58,832 bases of DNA from Alphaproteobacteria bacterium (GTDB lineage: Bacteria > Pseudomonadota > Alphaproteobacteria > Sphingomonadales > Emcibacteraceae), in contig NVTE01000005.1 in the NCBI GenBank assembly GCA_002401455.1, forward strand, positions 83,858 to 142,689, in the 5' to 3' direction. Made by a program: the position numbers and the translations under genes. Position 1 is the stretch's first letter. Every line of letters starts with the position of its first letter. The notes under the pieces are model-generated. The model was not told the origin of the DNA. It ran no database searches and saw only the letters and a list, made by a program, of their open reading frames with translations. Shown here in pieces: positions 26,442-35,867 of the stretch.

Positions 26442-27491
26442 TCAAGGGGCAGGGTCAGGGTTTTCCAGATGGATTTCCGTCACTGCCTGTTCCAGCTCGT
26501 CATTCCAGGTGACCTCAAAAGCGGCGATATTTTCCCGCAGTTGGTCCATCGTTGTGGCCCCGATGATTGACGAGGTGACAAAGGGCCTGCTGTCGATGAA
26601 CTTCAGGGCCAGCTGGACCAGGGTCAAGCCATTTTCTGCCGCCAGCGCCCGGTATTTAAGGATCGCCTGCTCCACGCCTGGTTTGGTATAGCGATCGGCA
26701 AAGCCCGGAAACAACTGCTGGCGGCTGCCTATGGGCAACTGACCATCGAGATATTTTCCGCTCAGGCTGCCCCCGCCCAGGGGCGAATAGGCCAGAAGAG
26801 ATACCTGTTCACGCAGGCTGACCTCGGCCAGGTCCTGTTCAAACAGGCGGTTGAGCAGGTTATAAGCATTCTGGATCGACTGGACCCGGGGCAAATTTTC
26901 CTGCTCCCCATGATGCAGGCATTTCATGACCCCCCAGGCGGTTTCATTGGACAGGCCCACATGGCGGATTTTTCCCTCTTTGACCAGGTCATCCAGAACC
27001 TCCAGGGTCTCGGCCAACGGAATGCTGTCCGCCGCATCATGATGATCGTAGCCCCGTGAGCCTGAAAACAGGTTCATGGGCCGGTCCGGCCAGTGCAGTT
27101 GATAGAGGTCGATATAATCGGTTTTCAGCCGCCGCAGACTGTTGTCCAGGGCTTCACAGATCTGTTGCCGGTTCAGGCGAGTGATATTGGCATGTTGGCG
27201 AAACCAGTCGGCATCACTCCTACCGACCACCTTGGTGCCAAGGATGATCTTATCCCGCCCGCCGCGCGCAGAAAACCAGTTCCCCATAAACTCTTCGGTC
27301 CGACCAAAGGTTTCCCGTTTACGCGGCACCGGGTATAATTCCGCCGTATCAAAAAAATTGACCCCCTGATCCACAGCATAATCCATCTGCTCCCGGGCTT
27401 CAGCTTGGGAATTCTGTTCGCCCCAGGTCATGGTTCCCAAACAAATATTGGATACCCTGATGTCTGTTCGTCCAAGTTTATTATATCTCAT
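26442..27491 (-). CDS. tas: Tas-like aldo/keto reductase
   Basis: A 349-residue NADP(H)-dependent aldo/keto reductase. The catalytic tetrad is D48, Y53 (FFDTAELYPVP), K87 (LGTKVVG) and H133 (YQLHWPD). The N-terminus LGRTDIRVSNICLGTMTWGE and the TAELYPVP segment match E. coli Tas rather than YajO or other AKRs. The physiological substrate is not known for the family. It lies 85 nt upstream of msrA on the same strand, across an AT-rich gap. Confidence 0.88.
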   Translation of the reverse strand: MRYNKLGRTDIRVSNICLGTMTWGEQNSQAEAREQMDYAVDQGVNFFDTAELYPVPRKRETFGRTEEFMGNWFSARGGRDKIILGTKVVGRSDADWFRQHANITRLNRQQICEALDNSLRRLKTDYIDLYQLHWPDRPMNLFSGSRGYDHHDAADSIPLAETLEVLDDLVKEGKIRHVGLSNETAWGVMKCLHHGEQENLPRVQSIQNAYNLLNRLFEQDLAEVSLREQVSLLAYSPLGGGSLSGKYLDGQLPIGSRQQLFPGFADRYTKPGVEQAILKYRALAAENGLTLVQLALKFIDSRPFVTSSIIGATTMDQLRENIAAFEVTWNDELEQAVTEIHLENPDPAP

Positions 27492-27558
27492 CGGCTGCCC
27501 TTTTGGTTTTGATAACTCTATAGCTATATGGGGCAGAAGGGGGGGAATTTAAGGGCCT

Positions 27559-27595
27559 AAAAATAAAACTGCCACCGGAGAGGACCCCGGCGGCA
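27559..27595 (-). terminator. Rho-independent terminator of the porin gene
   Basis: On the minus strand GCCGCCGG (27594-27587) pairs with CCGGTGGC (27578-27571), followed by AGTTTTATTTTT. Confidence 0.85.
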
Positions 27596-27625
27596 ATGAA
27601 AAACTTATCTGGATGCGGCTGAAAA

Positions 27626-28864
27626 CTAGAATTTAGCCGCGACGGTAAACCAGAATTTGCTGATGTCTTCTTTCGATGGACCAGCATTATAATCGGCATA
27701 TTTCACCGCAACACTGTAATTCTTGTTCAAGGCATAAGACACCACCATGTCCAACTCATTACCATAATCAACATCACCAAACTGGGAGGTGAATTTATGA
27801 TAAATCACAGCCGCTTTCAGGCCTTTCATATCGCCGCTGAATTTATAAGCCCCGGTAACATAAAAATCTTCAAGTCCGTCAGCCGGTGTGCCGAGAAATT
27901 GATCGGCCCAACCATTGAATTTATGCAGGGTTGCCAACGGTGTTTTAAAGCTTTGAGTGCCATTATTATCACTGCCCAGAGATTCAAATGACGCTTTCAG
28001 GGTGGCACCGGCAAAGCTGACCCCACCGGTCACCAGGAAATAATTGACAGAATAATCACCGGGATTATTTTTGGCATTGGTCTGGTTGGCATATTCAACT
28101 TCATAAACAAAGTTTGTCTTATCGGCGATTTCGGTTTTCCCGGCAAAGCGAAGGCCGAAAGTATTAGTTGAAAAACCAGCCACATCATTGTTATCCAGCA
28201 GATAGCCATAAGCGGTAAGTTTACCGAATTTCAAGCCACTATATTCGGCATTAAACAGGTGATGGTTGGAAGAGTGATCACCAGCAGGGCTATCATTGCC
28301 AAAGATGCGGTTTACATTCCAAACATAGGCGTAGAAGAATTTTGTATCTTTCACGGATGTGTTAACCACGGTCACCGAATCCAGATTCTGATCATTCTGA
28401 CGCCAGCCAACCGTACCGACAAAACGTAAATTGCCAAGATTGATGGATTGACGACCGGCACTGACTTTTGTGTCGTCATAAGTATAAGACAGATAAGCCT
28501 GGTTGACTTCCGTATGACTTGGGTCGGCAACGACAGGATATGCCGTATTGCTATTCAGGGTATTGTTATAGTTTTCATTGGCCAGATTACGGGAATCTTC
28601 AAACTCAATAACGCCTGAAAACCCATTATAAGTACCTGTTTTATAACCCATTTTGGTCCGAATGGTGAAGGCCGCGGCATCTTCCGTTTTACTCGCCTGA
28701 TCAACGCCTTCATAACGGGCGCGGACATTCAAATAAGCCTTGCCACCAGTGACGGCATCGGCCAGTGTTTCGGCTTCTTCAGCAGAAGCTACCAGGGGGG
28801 TAGTGAAAATCGCGGCGGTTGAGGCCAGCAAGAAGCCTCGTGTTATAATATGTTTAATCGTCAT
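27626..28864 (-). CDS. Outer-membrane porin, alginate-export/OprD-like
   Basis: A 412-residue beta-barrel protein. A signal peptide (about 1-28, cleavage near VASA-EE) is followed by alternating amphipathic strands and a terminal phenylalanine (VAAKF) typical of BAM-dependent outer-membrane proteins. NVRARYEGVDQ at the start, RTKMGYKTGTYNGF and AGRQSINLGNLRFVGTVGWRQND resemble the alginate-export/OprD-like porin superfamily. The substrate cannot be told. An FNR box and TATTAA -10 upstream suggest oxygen-dependent expression. A strong terminator follows. Confidence 0.8.
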   Translation of the reverse strand: MTIKHIITRGFLLASTAAIFTTPLVASAEEAETLADAVTGGKAYLNVRARYEGVDQASKTEDAAAFTIRTKMGYKTGTYNGFSGVIEFEDSRNLANENYNNTLNSNTAYPVVADPSHTEVNQAYLSYTYDDTKVSAGRQSINLGNLRFVGTVGWRQNDQNLDSVTVVNTSVKDTKFFYAYVWNVNRIFGNDSPAGDHSSNHHLFNAEYSGLKFGKLTAYGYLLDNNDVAGFSTNTFGLRFAGKTEIADKTNFVYEVEYANQTNAKNNPGDYSVNYFLVTGGVSFAGATLKASFESLGSDNNGTQSFKTPLATLHKFNGWADQFLGTPADGLEDFYVTGAYKFSGDMKGLKAAVIYHKFTSQFGDVDYGNELDMVVSYALNKNYSVAVKYADYNAGPSKEDISKFWFTVAAKF

Positions 28865-28904
28865 GGTTCGTTCCTCTTTTTATAAATATTGTTTGCCTAT
28901 TTTT

Positions 28905-28945
28905 TTAATATTCCTCTGGGGTCAAATTGACTTGACAAGGATCAA
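28905..28945 (-). promoter_or_regulatory. FNR/FixK-type box and -10 of the porin gene
   Basis: On the minus strand TTGATCCTTGTCAA (28945-28932) matches TTGAT-N4-ATCAA with one mismatch and is embedded in the dyad ACTTGA-TCCTTG-TCAAGT. TATTAA (28910-28905) is a likely -10 and predicts a start near 28898, putting the box centre at about -40.5, close to the class II activator position. Confidence 0.6.
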
Positions 28946-29000
28946 GTTTTTGCCAAAATTCGACCAGAACTACAGAGTTTTAGACAAAAAAGATTAAAAA

Positions 29001-29042
29001 ATTCCTAAAATCCTTACCTAAAATTAAGGATTCCAGGTAAGG
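29001..29042 (-). terminator. Terminator of the ABC exporter operon
   Basis: On the minus strand CCTTACCT (29042-29035) pairs perfectly with AGGTAAGG (29019-29012), followed by ATTTTAGGAATTTTTT. It lies 58 nt after the HlyD stop. Confidence 0.65.
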
Positions 29043-29099
29043 GGAAACACACCATAAAAACAATTTAATGGAGATATATTAGAGACAACTTATGGTTTA

Positions 29100-30308
29100 T
29101 TAGTCCCGTTCAACAATTCGAGTACCGTCCATAACATTATTGCCCGGATGGATGACCACCCGGTCATGTTGTGAGAGTCCCTTGAGGATTTCAGCCTCCC
29201 GGTCATTACGGCGGCCGACGGTCACCAGCTGGATTTCAGCCCGTCCCTCCCGCACGACAAAGGCGGACCATTGTTCATTATGACGGAACAGGGCACTGAC
29301 CGGCACATAAAGCACATTTTCAGCCCGATCAACAATAATGCTGGCCTCAACCCGGAACGCGTTGCCCAGGCTCTGCCACCTCTCGAGGGGATCAATGAAA
29401 TCAAGGATTACATTCACCCGCTGCTCCTCGACCCCCAGTGCCGAGATTTTGGTATAGCCGCTGGGTTCAACAAGGCGGACCTGAGCCCGAATGTCTTTTG
29501 CGCCGCCCCAGCGCTTGATCAGGGCAATATCCCCGGACTGGACTTTGACCGCATCCCGGGACAGCATTTCGATGACAACCTCCAAATCCTCCGGGTCGCC
29601 AATTTCCACCAGCGGCGTGCCCATGGGAATTACCCCCTCGCTTTCATGAAGAATACGCAACACCTTGCCATCCACCGGCGCATGAACACAGACCTGGCAG
29701 CGAGTGCCGTTATTTTCTGTATCGCCACCGGGCTGAACCAGTTGAGCACGTGCCGCCACCAGACGGCTGTCCATGACTTTCAGGTCCGCCCGGGCGGTTT
29801 CCACCTCGGCTTTGCGCATTTTAACCTGCAGTTCATTCTGTTCCAGTCGGGAGATGGAGACATTACCATTCCTGAACAATTCTTCTGACCGCTTGTATTC
29901 CGCCAAGGCAAAGGCCAGCGCGGCCAGGGCCCGGTCGACTTTTGACGCCGATAGGCCCTTGGCCGCCTCGGCACCCTGAACGTCAGCCCGGGCCTGGGTC
30001 TCCGACCGCTTATCAAGGAACCGGGGATCGGCCGGGCTCATATTGGCGATGATGGTCACCCCCGCCTTAACCACATCTCCGGGCTCACTATCCAGCCGCA
30101 TCACCCGGCCCTCGATCGGGGCCGAGACCACATAAATATCCCTGATCCGGGTCTTCCCCTCGCCCTCAAGGGTGATCAACACATCGCCGCGCCGGACATC
30201 TGCCAGGTCAACCTTCTCCGCTTCCGGGATAAAGGCAAACACAATCAGCCCCAGCAGCACCAGGCCAATGGCATATTTCACCAGTGTTTTAATTTTCTTA
30301 AACGACAT
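29100..30308 (-). CDS. HlyD/RND-type periplasmic adaptor of an ABC exporter
   Basis: A 402-residue membrane fusion protein. The N-terminal anchor (about 10-28) is followed by a lipoyl/barrel-sandwich half (VVSAPIEGRVMRLDSEPGDV), a long alpha-hairpin region (about 95-190), the second half (CVHAPVDGKVLRILHESEGV) and a beta-barrel. It should bridge the inner-membrane FtsX-type permease to an outer-membrane channel, which is not encoded in the window. Its ATG overlaps the permease stop by one base (TAATG). The order ATPase-permease-adaptor suggests a MacAB-like exporter; the cargo is unknown. Confidence 0.88.
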   Translation of the reverse strand: MSFKKIKTLVKYAIGLVLLGLIVFAFIPEAEKVDLADVRRGDVLITLEGEGKTRIRDIYVVSAPIEGRVMRLDSEPGDVVKAGVTIIANMSPADPRFLDKRSETQARADVQGAEAAKGLSASKVDRALAALAFALAEYKRSEELFRNGNVSISRLEQNELQVKMRKAEVETARADLKVMDSRLVAARAQLVQPGGDTENNGTRCQVCVHAPVDGKVLRILHESEGVIPMGTPLVEIGDPEDLEVVIEMLSRDAVKVQSGDIALIKRWGGAKDIRAQVRLVEPSGYTKISALGVEEQRVNVILDFIDPLERWQSLGNAFRVEASIIVDRAENVLYVPVSALFRHNEQWSAFVVREGRAEIQLVTVGRRNDREAEILKGLSQHDRVVIHPGNNVMDGTRIVERD

Positions 30309-32674
30309 TATTCAACCCCTTTCTGGGCACTGACCAGATCAATATTTTCCACCTGACGCCAGACAAGATAAAACGACAGAACCGCGCTGAGCACAACCAC
30401 AATCACCGACAGGCCATAAGTGTCCTTATCAACCATGGCCGGCAGCCGGAACAGCTCGGTATCCATGGACTGGGCCATGCCCAGCACCATCATATAGCCG
30501 ATAAACAGACCCACCGGAATCGCCATCAGGATAATGATCGTCATTTCCCCGAACAGGATATAGGCCACCTCGCCCCGGGTCAGGCCGAGCACCCGCAAGG
30601 AGGCCAGTTCCCGCCCCCGTTCCGACAGGGCAATACGCGCCGTATTATAGATCACACCAAAAGAAATCAAGCTGGCAAACACCACATTGATCGCCACCAT
30701 TTTCAGAAGATTTTCACCCATGACTTCCCGGAAAATTTCCCGGGCCTTACGCAGAATATTCATGCTGGCAATGGCGGGGATTTCTTTGATCTTCTGGTAC
30801 AGCGGGCCGTTCCACAGCGGATCAACCATGATCGACGCCCCGGTGATCACCGGCCCTTCATTCAGGTGGCGATTAAGTTGATCGATATCCATAAAGGCGT
30901 TGAGACCGATGAACTCCTCAACAATTTCCGCCACCCGGATTTTCAGGATCGGCCGTCGGTCTTCCAGAACTTCCACCGTCACCAGGTCGCCCCTCCTCAC
31001 ATGCAGAACTTCGGCCAGCTTGGACGACAGGGCCAGTCCCTGGGCCGGCACCCGGGCCGCCCTCAGGTCACGGTCCAGAATACGGTGCAGGTCCGGGTTA
31101 GGCCTGATCCCCAAAATTGAAGAGCGCTTGGCATAATGCTCCGATTTCAGCAGCACCGCCACCCGGCGCAGGGGCTCGACCTTGATCACACCGGGCATTA
31201 GCCGGATTTCCTCCAGGGCACTGATCGCCCGGGGGTGGGTAAAGCCCAGGCTAAGGTCCTGGCGCTGGGCCATATCGAACTGGACCTCCATCAGGTAAGT
31301 GATCGAATCCTCCATGAACAGGGCAAAAATAAGGATCGACATGGACAGACCGACCCCGAGCGTCGACAACAGGGTCCGCACCGGACGCCGTTCCACATGA
31401 CGAATGACGATGCGAAACAGGGGGGAGAAATATTTCTCCAGCCCCATGCGTTCCAGCAGCGTGCGCCGGAACTGGAGCGGACTTTCCGGCCGCATGGCTT
31501 CTGCCGGCGGGAGGGTTGCCGCCTGGCCGATGGCGATCAGGGTGCCGATCACCGCCGCAAGGGTGCAGAACAGCACCGAAAAAATCATTACCTCGGCTGA
31601 AAAGGAAAACTGCAGAATCGGAAAATGGAAAAAATCCGTATACATATTGGTCATGCCAGCGCCCAGCCAGACACCGGCGGCAATACCGACAATGCTGCCG
31701 ACCACCACCACCATCAGGACCATTTTAAGATAATGCCGGGAGATTTCCCCATTGCTATAGCCCACCGCCTTAAGCATGCCGATCTGGACCCGCTGGGTCG
31801 CCACCTGACGGGTCATCACCACATTGATCAGAAAGGCCGCTACCGCCAGGAAAATTACCGGCGCAAACAGGCCCATCACTCGTAACTGGTCCAGCTCGTT
31901 CTGGACAAACCAGTTGGACATCTGCTCATCACGCGCATAGGCCACCAGACCGCCGTAGGGTTTCAGGACGATATCCAGCTCCTGCTTGATCACCGCTGTG
32001 TTACTGCCCCGGTCCTGGCGGATTGCCACATCATTAAACGCCCCGTTCATATCGACCGCCGCCTCCAGGGACCGCTGGCTCATCCAGAAGACCCCGAACC
32101 GCTTGTCATCGGGAAACATCGCCCCCGGCCCCAGGGAATAGACATATTCCGGCGACAGGACGATACCGACAATACTCAACGAGCGTTTGTGACCATTGAT
32201 CACCATGCTGATTCGGTCGCCCAGGGTGAACCCATGGGCCGTGGCAAAGGCCTCGCTGCACAGGATCGCCCCCTGCTCATCGGGCAGGATCATCCGGCCA
32301 CTGCGCAGGTAGAGATTATTCAGCAACGGCGTCCGCCCGTCGGGCAGGGAGATCAGCTTGCCTGACGCCGGCTCGACCATATTATCCACCTGAATGGTGA
32401 CCCCAAACACCACCCGCACCTCCACCGCCGAGACTCCGGGAATCTCCAGAATTTGCTGCCGGACCCCATAAGGTGCGCGTTTAAGCTGGGCGAAAACATC
32501 GGCAAACTGATAGCGGTCATAATAGACATCCCGGCTCAGCGTCAGGGAGTCGCTCACCCCGAATGACATGATAAAGGTCGCAATACCGCAGGCCATGACC
32601 ATGATGATCGCCAGCATCTGACCCTTAATATTCCACAGGTCACGGACAAGCTTTTTATTAAGAGCCTCCATCAT
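30308..32674 (-). CDS. FtsX-like ABC transporter permease (MacB/LolC-type, duplicated)
   Basis: A 788-residue permease with an N-terminal helix (about 15-35), a large periplasmic domain and an FtsX helix triplet (about 270-400). A second helix, periplasmic domain and FtsX triplet follow (about 660-780). The internal duplication places it among the larger FtsX-type permeases. The start is set at 32674 (MMEALNKKLVRDLW), one base after the ATPase stop and behind GGTGAG. A longer reading from 32740 lies inside the ATPase gene. It probably mechanotransmits ATPase cycles to periplasmic cargo together with the HlyD adaptor. Confidence 0.88.
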   Translation of the reverse strand: MMEALNKKLVRDLWNIKGQMLAIIMVMACGIATFIMSFGVSDSLTLSRDVYYDRYQFADVFAQLKRAPYGVRQQILEIPGVSAVEVRVVFGVTIQVDNMVEPASGKLISLPDGRTPLLNNLYLRSGRMILPDEQGAILCSEAFATAHGFTLGDRISMVINGHKRSLSIVGIVLSPEYVYSLGPGAMFPDDKRFGVFWMSQRSLEAAVDMNGAFNDVAIRQDRGSNTAVIKQELDIVLKPYGGLVAYARDEQMSNWFVQNELDQLRVMGLFAPVIFLAVAAFLINVVMTRQVATQRVQIGMLKAVGYSNGEISRHYLKMVLMVVVVGSIVGIAAGVWLGAGMTNMYTDFFHFPILQFSFSAEVMIFSVLFCTLAAVIGTLIAIGQAATLPPAEAMRPESPLQFRRTLLERMGLEKYFSPLFRIVIRHVERRPVRTLLSTLGVGLSMSILIFALFMEDSITYLMEVQFDMAQRQDLSLGFTHPRAISALEEIRLMPGVIKVEPLRRVAVLLKSEHYAKRSSILGIRPNPDLHRILDRDLRAARVPAQGLALSSKLAEVLHVRRGDLVTVEVLEDRRPILKIRVAEIVEEFIGLNAFMDIDQLNRHLNEGPVITGASIMVDPLWNGPLYQKIKEIPAIASMNILRKAREIFREVMGENLLKMVAINVVFASLISFGVIYNTARIALSERGRELASLRVLGLTRGEVAYILFGEMTIIILMAIPVGLFIGYMMVLGMAQSMDTELFRLPAMVDKDTYGLSVIVVVLSAVLSFYLVWRQVENIDLVSAQKGVE

Positions 32675-32675
32675 C

Positions 32676-33404
32676 TCACCACACGATCTCCTCGGGCGCA
32701 CAGGGATTGTCATTGACCTTGATATTGACCACCTGGCCATCAGCGAAATAGATCACCCGGTCGGCCATATCGGCAATGGCGGCATTATGGGTGATGATGA
32801 TCGTTGTGGTTCCGTAATCTTTATTAACATCCCGCAGGGCTTTCAGCACCACAATGCCGGTTTCACTGTCCAGAGCGCCGGTCGGTTCATCGCAGAGCAG
32901 TACCTCAGGGCGTTTGGCCAGGGCGCGGGCAATGGCCACCCGTTGCTGCTCACCACCGGACAACTGAGACGGAAAATGGTGCGCCCGGTTTTCCATGTTA
33001 ACCGCCTTCATGGCCTCCATGGGCGGCAGGGGGTCAAGGGAGATATCGGTGACCAGCGCCACATTCTCCAGCGCCGTCAGGCTCGGCACCAGATTATAGG
33101 CCTGAAAGACAAAGCCCACATTATGGCGGCGGAACAGAGTTAATTGCTGTTCAGAATAATCCGACAGGCGGTCTTTCTTGAAATAAACCTCCCCCGAGGT
33201 CGGGCTGTCCAACCCGCCAATGATATTGAGGAAGGTTGATTTGCCGCTGCCCGAGGGGCCGAGCAGCACCACCATATCGCCCTTGGGAATGTCCAAAGTG
33301 ACCCCGCGCAAGGCCTGAACCACCGTTTCCCCGGTGATATAATCCTTGGTCAGCGCCTCCGTCCGAAAGGTGATATTATCATTTAAACCATTATTTTCAA
33401 TCAT
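32676..33404 (-). CDS. ABC transporter ATP-binding protein (MacB/LolD class)
   Basis: A 242-residue ATPase with Walker [11 protein letters not shown]-loop [18 protein letters not shown], signature [15 protein letters not shown], Walker [12 protein letters not shown] and H-loop ITHN. These features, including the ALD after Walker B, belong to the LolD/MacB/FtsE group that pairs with FtsX-type permeases. It is the first gene of the exporter operon; a GGGAT ribosome-like site precedes the ATG. It is divergent from the NhaC antiporter across an 88-nt gap. Confidence 0.93.
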   Translation of the reverse strand: MIENNGLNDNITFRTEALTKDYITGETVVQALRGVTLDIPKGDMVVLLGPSGSGKSTFLNIIGGLDSPTSGEVYFKKDRLSDYSEQQLTLFRRHNVGFVFQAYNLVPSLTALENVALVTDISLDPLPPMEAMKAVNMENRAHHFPSQLSGGEQQRVAIARALAKRPEVLLCDEPTGALDSETGIVVLKALRDVNKDYGTTTIIITHNAAIADMADRVIYFADGQVVNIKVNDNPCAPEEIVW

Positions 33405-33492
33405 ATCCCAAAACTATACTCCATAAAGACAGGCTTGCAAGTGATCTGGTTCAACCGTAATGTAAAAAAAATCAAAAAAGGGATCGTCGTTC

Positions 33493-34875
33493 ATGACCTG
33501 GCTCACCATTCTGCCGCCGCTTGTCGCCATCACCATTGTTCTGTGGCGCAAGGAAGTCATTCTGGCCTTGTTTCTGGCCATCTTCACCTCGGAAGTCCTG
33601 CTGCTGACCACCCCCGGTCTCACCGCCCCCTTAGGGGGTTTTCTGGGCAGCCTGGACCGGGTCATTCAGGTCTTCACCGATGCCGGCAACAGCCGGATAT
33701 TGGTGTTCAGCCTGATGATCGGCGCCCTGCTGGCCTTCATCCGGGTCTCCGGCGGTGTCACCGCCATGGTTGAAATGCTGGTGAGCAGTGGCCTGGCCCG
33801 GGGCAAACGCTCGGTCGGCCTTCTGACCAGCCTGACCGGGATAGTGATCTTCATCGAATCCAATCTGAGTGTGCTGACATCGGGCATATTGGCCCGGGGA
33901 ATGTTTGACAGATACGGCATGAGTCGCGCCCGCCTGGCCTATATCATCGACAGCACCAGCGCGCCGATCAGCATCCTGATTCTGCTCAATGCCTGGGGCG
34001 CCTATATCCTGGCCCTGCTCAGCGGCTATCAGTTCGAGCAGTCCGCCGCCGAGATCGTCTGGGGCACGGTACCGCTCAATTTCTATGCGCTGGTGACCAT
34101 GGCCATCGTCTTCTACACCGTGATCACCACCCGGGTTCACGGCCCCCTGAAAGCCAGTGAAGCCCGGGCAGAAGCGGCGGCCACGTCCGGCGACCATAAA
34201 CATGAATATCCGCCGACCAAGGCCCGCTATATGGTCCTGCCCCTGCTGACCATGATCCTGGGTATGATTGCCTTCATGTATTGGACCGGCGGCGGGGACC
34301 TGGCCAAAGGCAACGGCTCAAAATCAGTGCTGTATGCCACCGCCCTCGCCTGTCTTGTCGCCTATGTCATGATGCTGCTCAGCCGGACCTTTAACCATAT
34401 TCAGCTGGTGGATACCGCCTTTAAAGGCATGGCGGAACTGCTGCCGCTGGTGACCATCGTCCTGCTGTCCCTGGCCCTGGGCGCCAGCCTGAAACAGCTG
34501 GGCACTGGGGTCTTCATTGCCAGCCTGGTCGGCGATTACCTGCCGCTGGTGCTGGTGGTACCAGTGCTGTTCCTGGCCGGGGCGCTGATGTCCTTCACCA
34601 CGGGCACCTCATGGGGAACCTTTGCCATCCTGATTCCCCTCGGTGTGCCGCTGATCCAGACCTTGGGCCTGCCACCATCATTAGTGCTGTCGGCCATCCT
34701 GGGCGGCGGGGTTTTTGGCGATCACTGCTCGCCGATCTCCGACAGTACGGTGGTATCGTCGATCGCCAGTGGCTGTGACCTATTGGAACATGTGCGCACC
34801 CAACTGCCCTATGCCCTGACCGCTGGCGCCATTACGCTGGTGCTTTATGTGATTGCCGGCTTCGTGATGATTTAG
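33493..34875 (+). CDS. Na+/H+ antiporter, NhaC family
   Basis: A 460-residue, roughly 11-span protein of the NhaC/arginine-ornithine-type superfamily. Recognisable segments include ESNLSVLTSGILARGMFD, DSTSAPISILILLNAWGAY, SFTTGTSWGTFAILIPLGVP and GGVFGDHCSPISDSTVVSS, the last being the family hallmark. It probably exchanges sodium for protons (pH and Na+ homeostasis, consistent with a marine habitat), though some relatives carry organic acids or amino acids. Its stop overlaps the stop of the convergent asparaginase gene by 4 bp (TTAG). Confidence 0.88.
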   Translation: MTWLTILPPLVAITIVLWRKEVILALFLAIFTSEVLLLTTPGLTAPLGGFLGSLDRVIQVFTDAGNSRILVFSLMIGALLAFIRVSGGVTAMVEMLVSSGLARGKRSVGLLTSLTGIVIFIESNLSVLTSGILARGMFDRYGMSRARLAYIIDSTSAPISILILLNAWGAYILALLSGYQFEQSAAEIVWGTVPLNFYALVTMAIVFYTVITTRVHGPLKASEARAEAAATSGDHKHEYPPTKARYMVLPLLTMILGMIAFMYWTGGGDLAKGNGSKSVLYATALACLVAYVMMLLSRTFNHIQLVDTAFKGMAELLPLVTIVLLSLALGASLKQLGTGVFIASLVGDYLPLVLVVPVLFLAGALMSFTTGTSWGTFAILIPLGVPLIQTLGLPPSLVLSAILGGGVFGDHCSPISDSTVVSSIASGCDLLEHVRTQLPYALTAGAITLVLYVIAGFVMI

Positions 34876-35867
34876 GTTAAATCCCAGGCGGCAAAAGCCG
34901 TGGTGATCTCGGCCTGGCTTGCCCCCGACATCAGCAGCAGGGTCAGCAGGCTTTTGGCTTTCAGGCCATCCAGAATGCCCGATGGCACCAACCCGCGGCG
35001 AATCAGGTCAATTTCCGAGCCGGCAAAACCATAGGTCTGGCGCAACACATGACCGGCTTGGGTCCGGCTGGCCAGAATCACCGGCATCTTAGGTAGGATT
35101 TTATCCAGACTGTCCAGATAACTTTCCGGCACATGACCGGCCCCAAATCCCTCAATCACCAGACCCTGAAAATCCGATTGATTGATCAGCTCCAGCAGAT
35201 GCCCCTCATCGCCCAGAGACGTCTTGATCAGCGCAATCTTCGGCGTTATTCCAGGATCAGGTAATGTGACTTTCGGCCCGACAACCGGCAGGGAAAACAA
35301 AGACACTTTACCCTCCGTCACCCGGCCAACGGGTCCCATATTGGGCGACTGAAAGGTGCCGACACTGCCGCTGTGGGTCTTGGTGACAAATCGGGCGACG
35401 TGAATTTCATCATTCAGCACCACCACGACCCCGGCACGCGCCACCTTTTTTGTCGCGGCACAGGTCACCGCCGCCAGAATATTGGCCGGACCATCGGCAC
35501 TCAGCGATGTGGGGTTACGCATGGCCCCGGTGACCACCACTGGCCGGTCGATATCCAGCAGGCAGTCCAGGATGAAAGCCATTTCCTCCAGAGTGTCGGT
35601 ACCCTGCACGATAACAAAACCATCGGCGGCCCCGCTGACCGCCGCCTGGGTGATCTTCGCCGCCAGATCGATTGCATGCTCATAGGTCAGATTGCCGCTG
35701 GCGACCATCTGGTCTGTGCGCGGCTCGACCGTCGCTACCCGGTCCAGTCCCGGCACCGCCCGGCACAGGGTCGCCGCATCCATGGTCGGCACGACACCGC
35801 CACCACGGGCCTTTTCCATGGTAATCGTCCCGCCAAGTAAAAATAATCTCACGGTTGGCAATGTCAT
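34872..35867 (-). CDS. L-asparaginase, type II-like
   Basis: A 331-residue asparaginase/glutaminase-type enzyme. The nucleophile threonine region is FLLGGTITM (T14). The second catalytic centre is VIVQGTDTLEEMAF (T90, D91), with SADGPAN for the lysine loop region. It hydrolyses L-asparagine to aspartate and ammonia. No convincing signal peptide is present (MTLPTVRLFLLGGTIT goes straight into the active-site strand), so a cytoplasmic location is inferred. The start at 35867 fits the family. The 3' end overlaps the NhaC gene by 4 bp. Confidence 0.88.
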   Translation of the reverse strand: MTLPTVRLFLLGGTITMEKARGGGVVPTMDAATLCRAVPGLDRVATVEPRTDQMVASGNLTYEHAIDLAAKITQAAVSGAADGFVIVQGTDTLEEMAFILDCLLDIDRPVVVTGAMRNPTSLSADGPANILAAVTCAATKKVARAGVVVVLNDEIHVARFVTKTHSGSVGTFQSPNMGPVGRVTEGKVSLFSLPVVGPKVTLPDPGITPKIALIKTSLGDEGHLLELINQSDFQGLVIEGFGAGHVPESYLDSLDKILPKMPVILASRTQAGHVLRQTYGFAGSEIDLIRRGLVPSGILDGLKAKSLLTLLLMSGASQAEITTAFAAWDLT

